From assembly GCF_014196535.1 (NCBI RefSeq), contig NZ_JACIDU010000003.1, positions 124,001 through 188,000 of the forward strand: a stretch of DNA of 64,000 bases, read 5' to 3'. This DNA is from Allorhizobium borbori (GTDB lineage Bacteria; Pseudomonadota; Alphaproteobacteria; Rhizobiales; Rhizobiaceae). Of the stretch, positions 62,723 to 64,000 are shown piece after piece. Positions within the stretch are counted from its first letter, which is position 1, and each line of letters starts with the position of its first letter. Under the pieces are notes generated by a model. The model had not been told where the DNA came from, made no database searches, and saw only the letters and a program-made list of their open reading frames with translations. Made by a program: the position numbers and the translations under genes.

Positions 62723-63331
62723 ATGAACAAGAAAGCCGCCATACTCGGTGCCGGCATGATTGCCTGCATGACATCGCTTCTGCCGCATGCCGCCTATGCC
62801 CTGCCGCCGATCATGCGCATCACTGGCGCGGCCAACCCGCCGATTGGCCATTATGAATTCTGCAAAGCCAATGCGGCCGAGTGCCGCCCAACGGGGGGCG
62901 ATGCGGGGCCCATGACACTGACCGAGCAGCGCTGGCAGACCATTCTGGACGTCAACTACACCGTGAACACCGAAATCCAGCCGATGACGGATCAGGAGAT
63001 CTATGGCGTAGAGGAGCGCTGGGCCTATCCGACCACCGCAGGCGACTGTGAGGACTACGTTCTCGAGAAGCGCAAGCGGCTGATGGAACGCGGTTTCTCA
63101 CCCAGCGACCTTCTGATTACCGTTGTGCTGCAGCCCAACGGCGATGGCCATGCCGTTCTGACCGTGCGCACGGATCGCGGCGAGTTTATCCTCGACAACA
63201 TGCGCAACAAGGTCTCTCTCTGGTCGGAAACGGAATACACATTCCTCAAGCGGCAGGCGAACGACGATCCGGGCCGCTGGGTCAAGATCCGGGATGGTCG
63301 CGCCACGGCCGTGGGTAGCGTTCGCCCCTAA
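62723..63331 (+). CDS. Transglutaminase-like cysteine peptidase (BTLCP)
   Basis: A 202-residue exported protein. Start ATG 62723 has AAAGGGGAG; an earlier ATG 62666 has none. A signal peptide ends at YALPP (about residue 25). The family triad is in GDCEDYVLEKR (Cys), GHAVLTVRT (His) and FILDNM (Asp). BTLCPs such as LapG process large adhesins, under c-di-GMP control; the substrate here is unproven, though a PilZ gene lies just upstream. A strong terminator follows. Confidence 0.9.
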   Translation: MNKKAAILGAGMIACMTSLLPHAAYALPPIMRITGAANPPIGHYEFCKANAAECRPTGGDAGPMTLTEQRWQTILDVNYTVNTEIQPMTDQEIYGVEERWAYPTTAGDCEDYVLEKRKRLMERGFSPSDLLITVVLQPNGDGHAVLTVRTDRGEFILDNMRNKVSLWSETEYTFLKRQANDDPGRWVKIRDGRATAVGSVRP

Positions 63332-63381
63332 TGCGCTTCGCTCCGTAATTTCGCATCGGCTTCTCAAGGGCCATGCGTTTG

Positions 63382-63420
63382 AAAAGCCGGCTCCTCCGTG
63401 TCCCCGGGAGCCGGCTTTTT
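63382..63420 (+). terminator. Terminator of the BTLCP gene
   Basis: A 13-base-pair stem AAAAGCCGGCTCC/GGAGCCGGCTTTT with a 12-base loop and T-run, 50 bases after the stop. Confidence 0.9.
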
Positions 63421-63539
63421 GCTTGCTTCCGACTCGTGTTTACAGATCATTAACCATGTTGGTGAAACGTCAAAGCCGTCATCCCAAAGGGAATCGGGCG
63501 CATGATGCACCGATAGACGACGTTAAGCGCGGGACAGGC

Positions 63540-64000
63540 ATGAGCATGACAACCGATCCTATTCAGGAAACACCCCTGCTCTCCGGCCGCGCGCTGCGGA
63601 TTACCATCGTTGTCGTCGGTCTGCTCGTTCTGTTGCTTGTGGCCATCAATGTGATCGGCCGTCGGCTTGGGGAAACGATTGCGCTCGCCGGCCACACGAC
63701 GAGCACAGACATCTACGACATCACCATTGGCCCCGACCGGCTGTCATTGGTTGCCAATACCATCCGCTTCCCTCAAGCACGTGCTCATGGGGCGACAGAC
63801 CGCATCGATCTCTATCTGGCCTGGCCTGAAATGACAGGATACAGCGCGGAAACGAGCCATCGGTTCAACGATCTCTCGCGCCCGGGACAACTCATCTTCA
63901 TTCAACTCGGTCAAAGTACCATGTCGCGCGATATGTCCGGGCGACTGGAGCCCATTTATAGAGATCTTTTCGAAGGCGAGGAAAGGCCGCTGGAGGCAGG
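63540..64000 (+). CDS. Membrane-anchored hypothetical protein (truncated at window edge)
   Basis: The frame is open from ATG 63540 (or ATG 63546) to the end; about 153 residues are seen. After a short polar N terminus comes one membrane span (about 19-42, ITIVVVGLLVLLLVAI), then a soluble segment beginning GRRLGETIALAG with DIYDITIGPDRLSLV and IDLYLAWPEM. No domain is recognised. The topology suggests a periplasmic domain held by an N-terminal anchor. Its function and end are unknown. Confidence 0.7.
   Translation, partial: MSMTTDPIQETPLLSGRALRITIVVVGLLVLLLVAINVIGRRLGETIALAGHTTSTDIYDITIGPDRLSLVANTIRFPQARAHGATDRIDLYLAWPEMTGYSAETSHRFNDLSRPGQLIFIQLGQSTMSRDMSGRLEPIYRDLFEGEERPLEA

Overview
The window is a GC-rich alphaproteobacterial chromosome segment, most likely Rhizobiaceae (Agrobacterium/Rhizobium group). 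The evidence is the gene set (IalB-family protein, BTLCP-type cysteine peptidase, DUF2336 and PilZ proteins, an ATP12 chaperone) and a lexA promoter with the alphaproteobacterial SOS box GAAC-N7-GAAC. Names rest on motif recognition alone; no database was searched.

Positions 1-22904 are the right part of a siphovirus-type prophage whose left end lies outside the window. From left to right it holds: a likely tail-assembly chaperone end, tape measure and distal tail genes (1-9.5 kb); a large calcineurin-like phosphoesterase with an N-terminal helix-turn-helix-like segment (9.6-11.3 kb); a lysis cassette of GH108 endolysin, small holin-like protein and overlapping Rz/Rz1-type spanins (11.8-13.2 kb); small genes on both strands, including a second phosphoesterase (13.3-16.4 kb); an accessory block with an unknown protein/PIN-domain pair and a BglII-like restriction enzyme convergent with an MT-A70 methyltransferase (16.7-19.7 kb); an SOS-box promoter with small genes and a broken gene (19.8-21.1 kb); and a tyrosine integrase next to attR. 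attR is the 3' half of a tRNA-Lys(UUU) gene, so the intact tRNA should flank the missing left end.

From 22.9 kb onward the segment is ordinary core chromosome. 23-36 kb: lexA, comEC (3' ends overlapping), gltA, an IalB-family protein, a family-5 solute-binding protein, a FrnE-like DsbA protein, two EamA transporters, tRNA-Leu(GAG), lipB and a YaiI-family protein. 36-44 kb, mainly minus strand: ATP12 chaperone, HAD phosphatase, RluC-type pseudouridine synthase, crcB, a flavodoxin-like protein, pyrG, secG, tpiA and a hydrolase. 44-53 kb: parE, an AI-2E/PerM transporter, a GNAT protein, DUF2336, a CitE-like remnant, a flavin reductase, a nitroreductase and a secreted protein. 53-64 kb: thrS, a D-Ala-D-Ala carboxypeptidase with SPOR domain, yidD, an IscU-like protein, folE, hisI, a patatin, a rhomboid, a PAS protein, a PilZ protein, a BTLCP peptidase and a truncated membrane-anchored ORF.

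The points most worth follow-up lie in the prophage: the unannotatable gene fused by overlap to a PIN toxin-like gene beside a restriction-modification pair, the SOS promoter, two hairpins that could mask ribosome binding sites, a 42-bp dyad, and a duplicated promoter module. In the core region an orphan terminator at 60.7 kb hints at an unannotated small RNA. I saw no rRNA, CRISPR array or insertion sequence.
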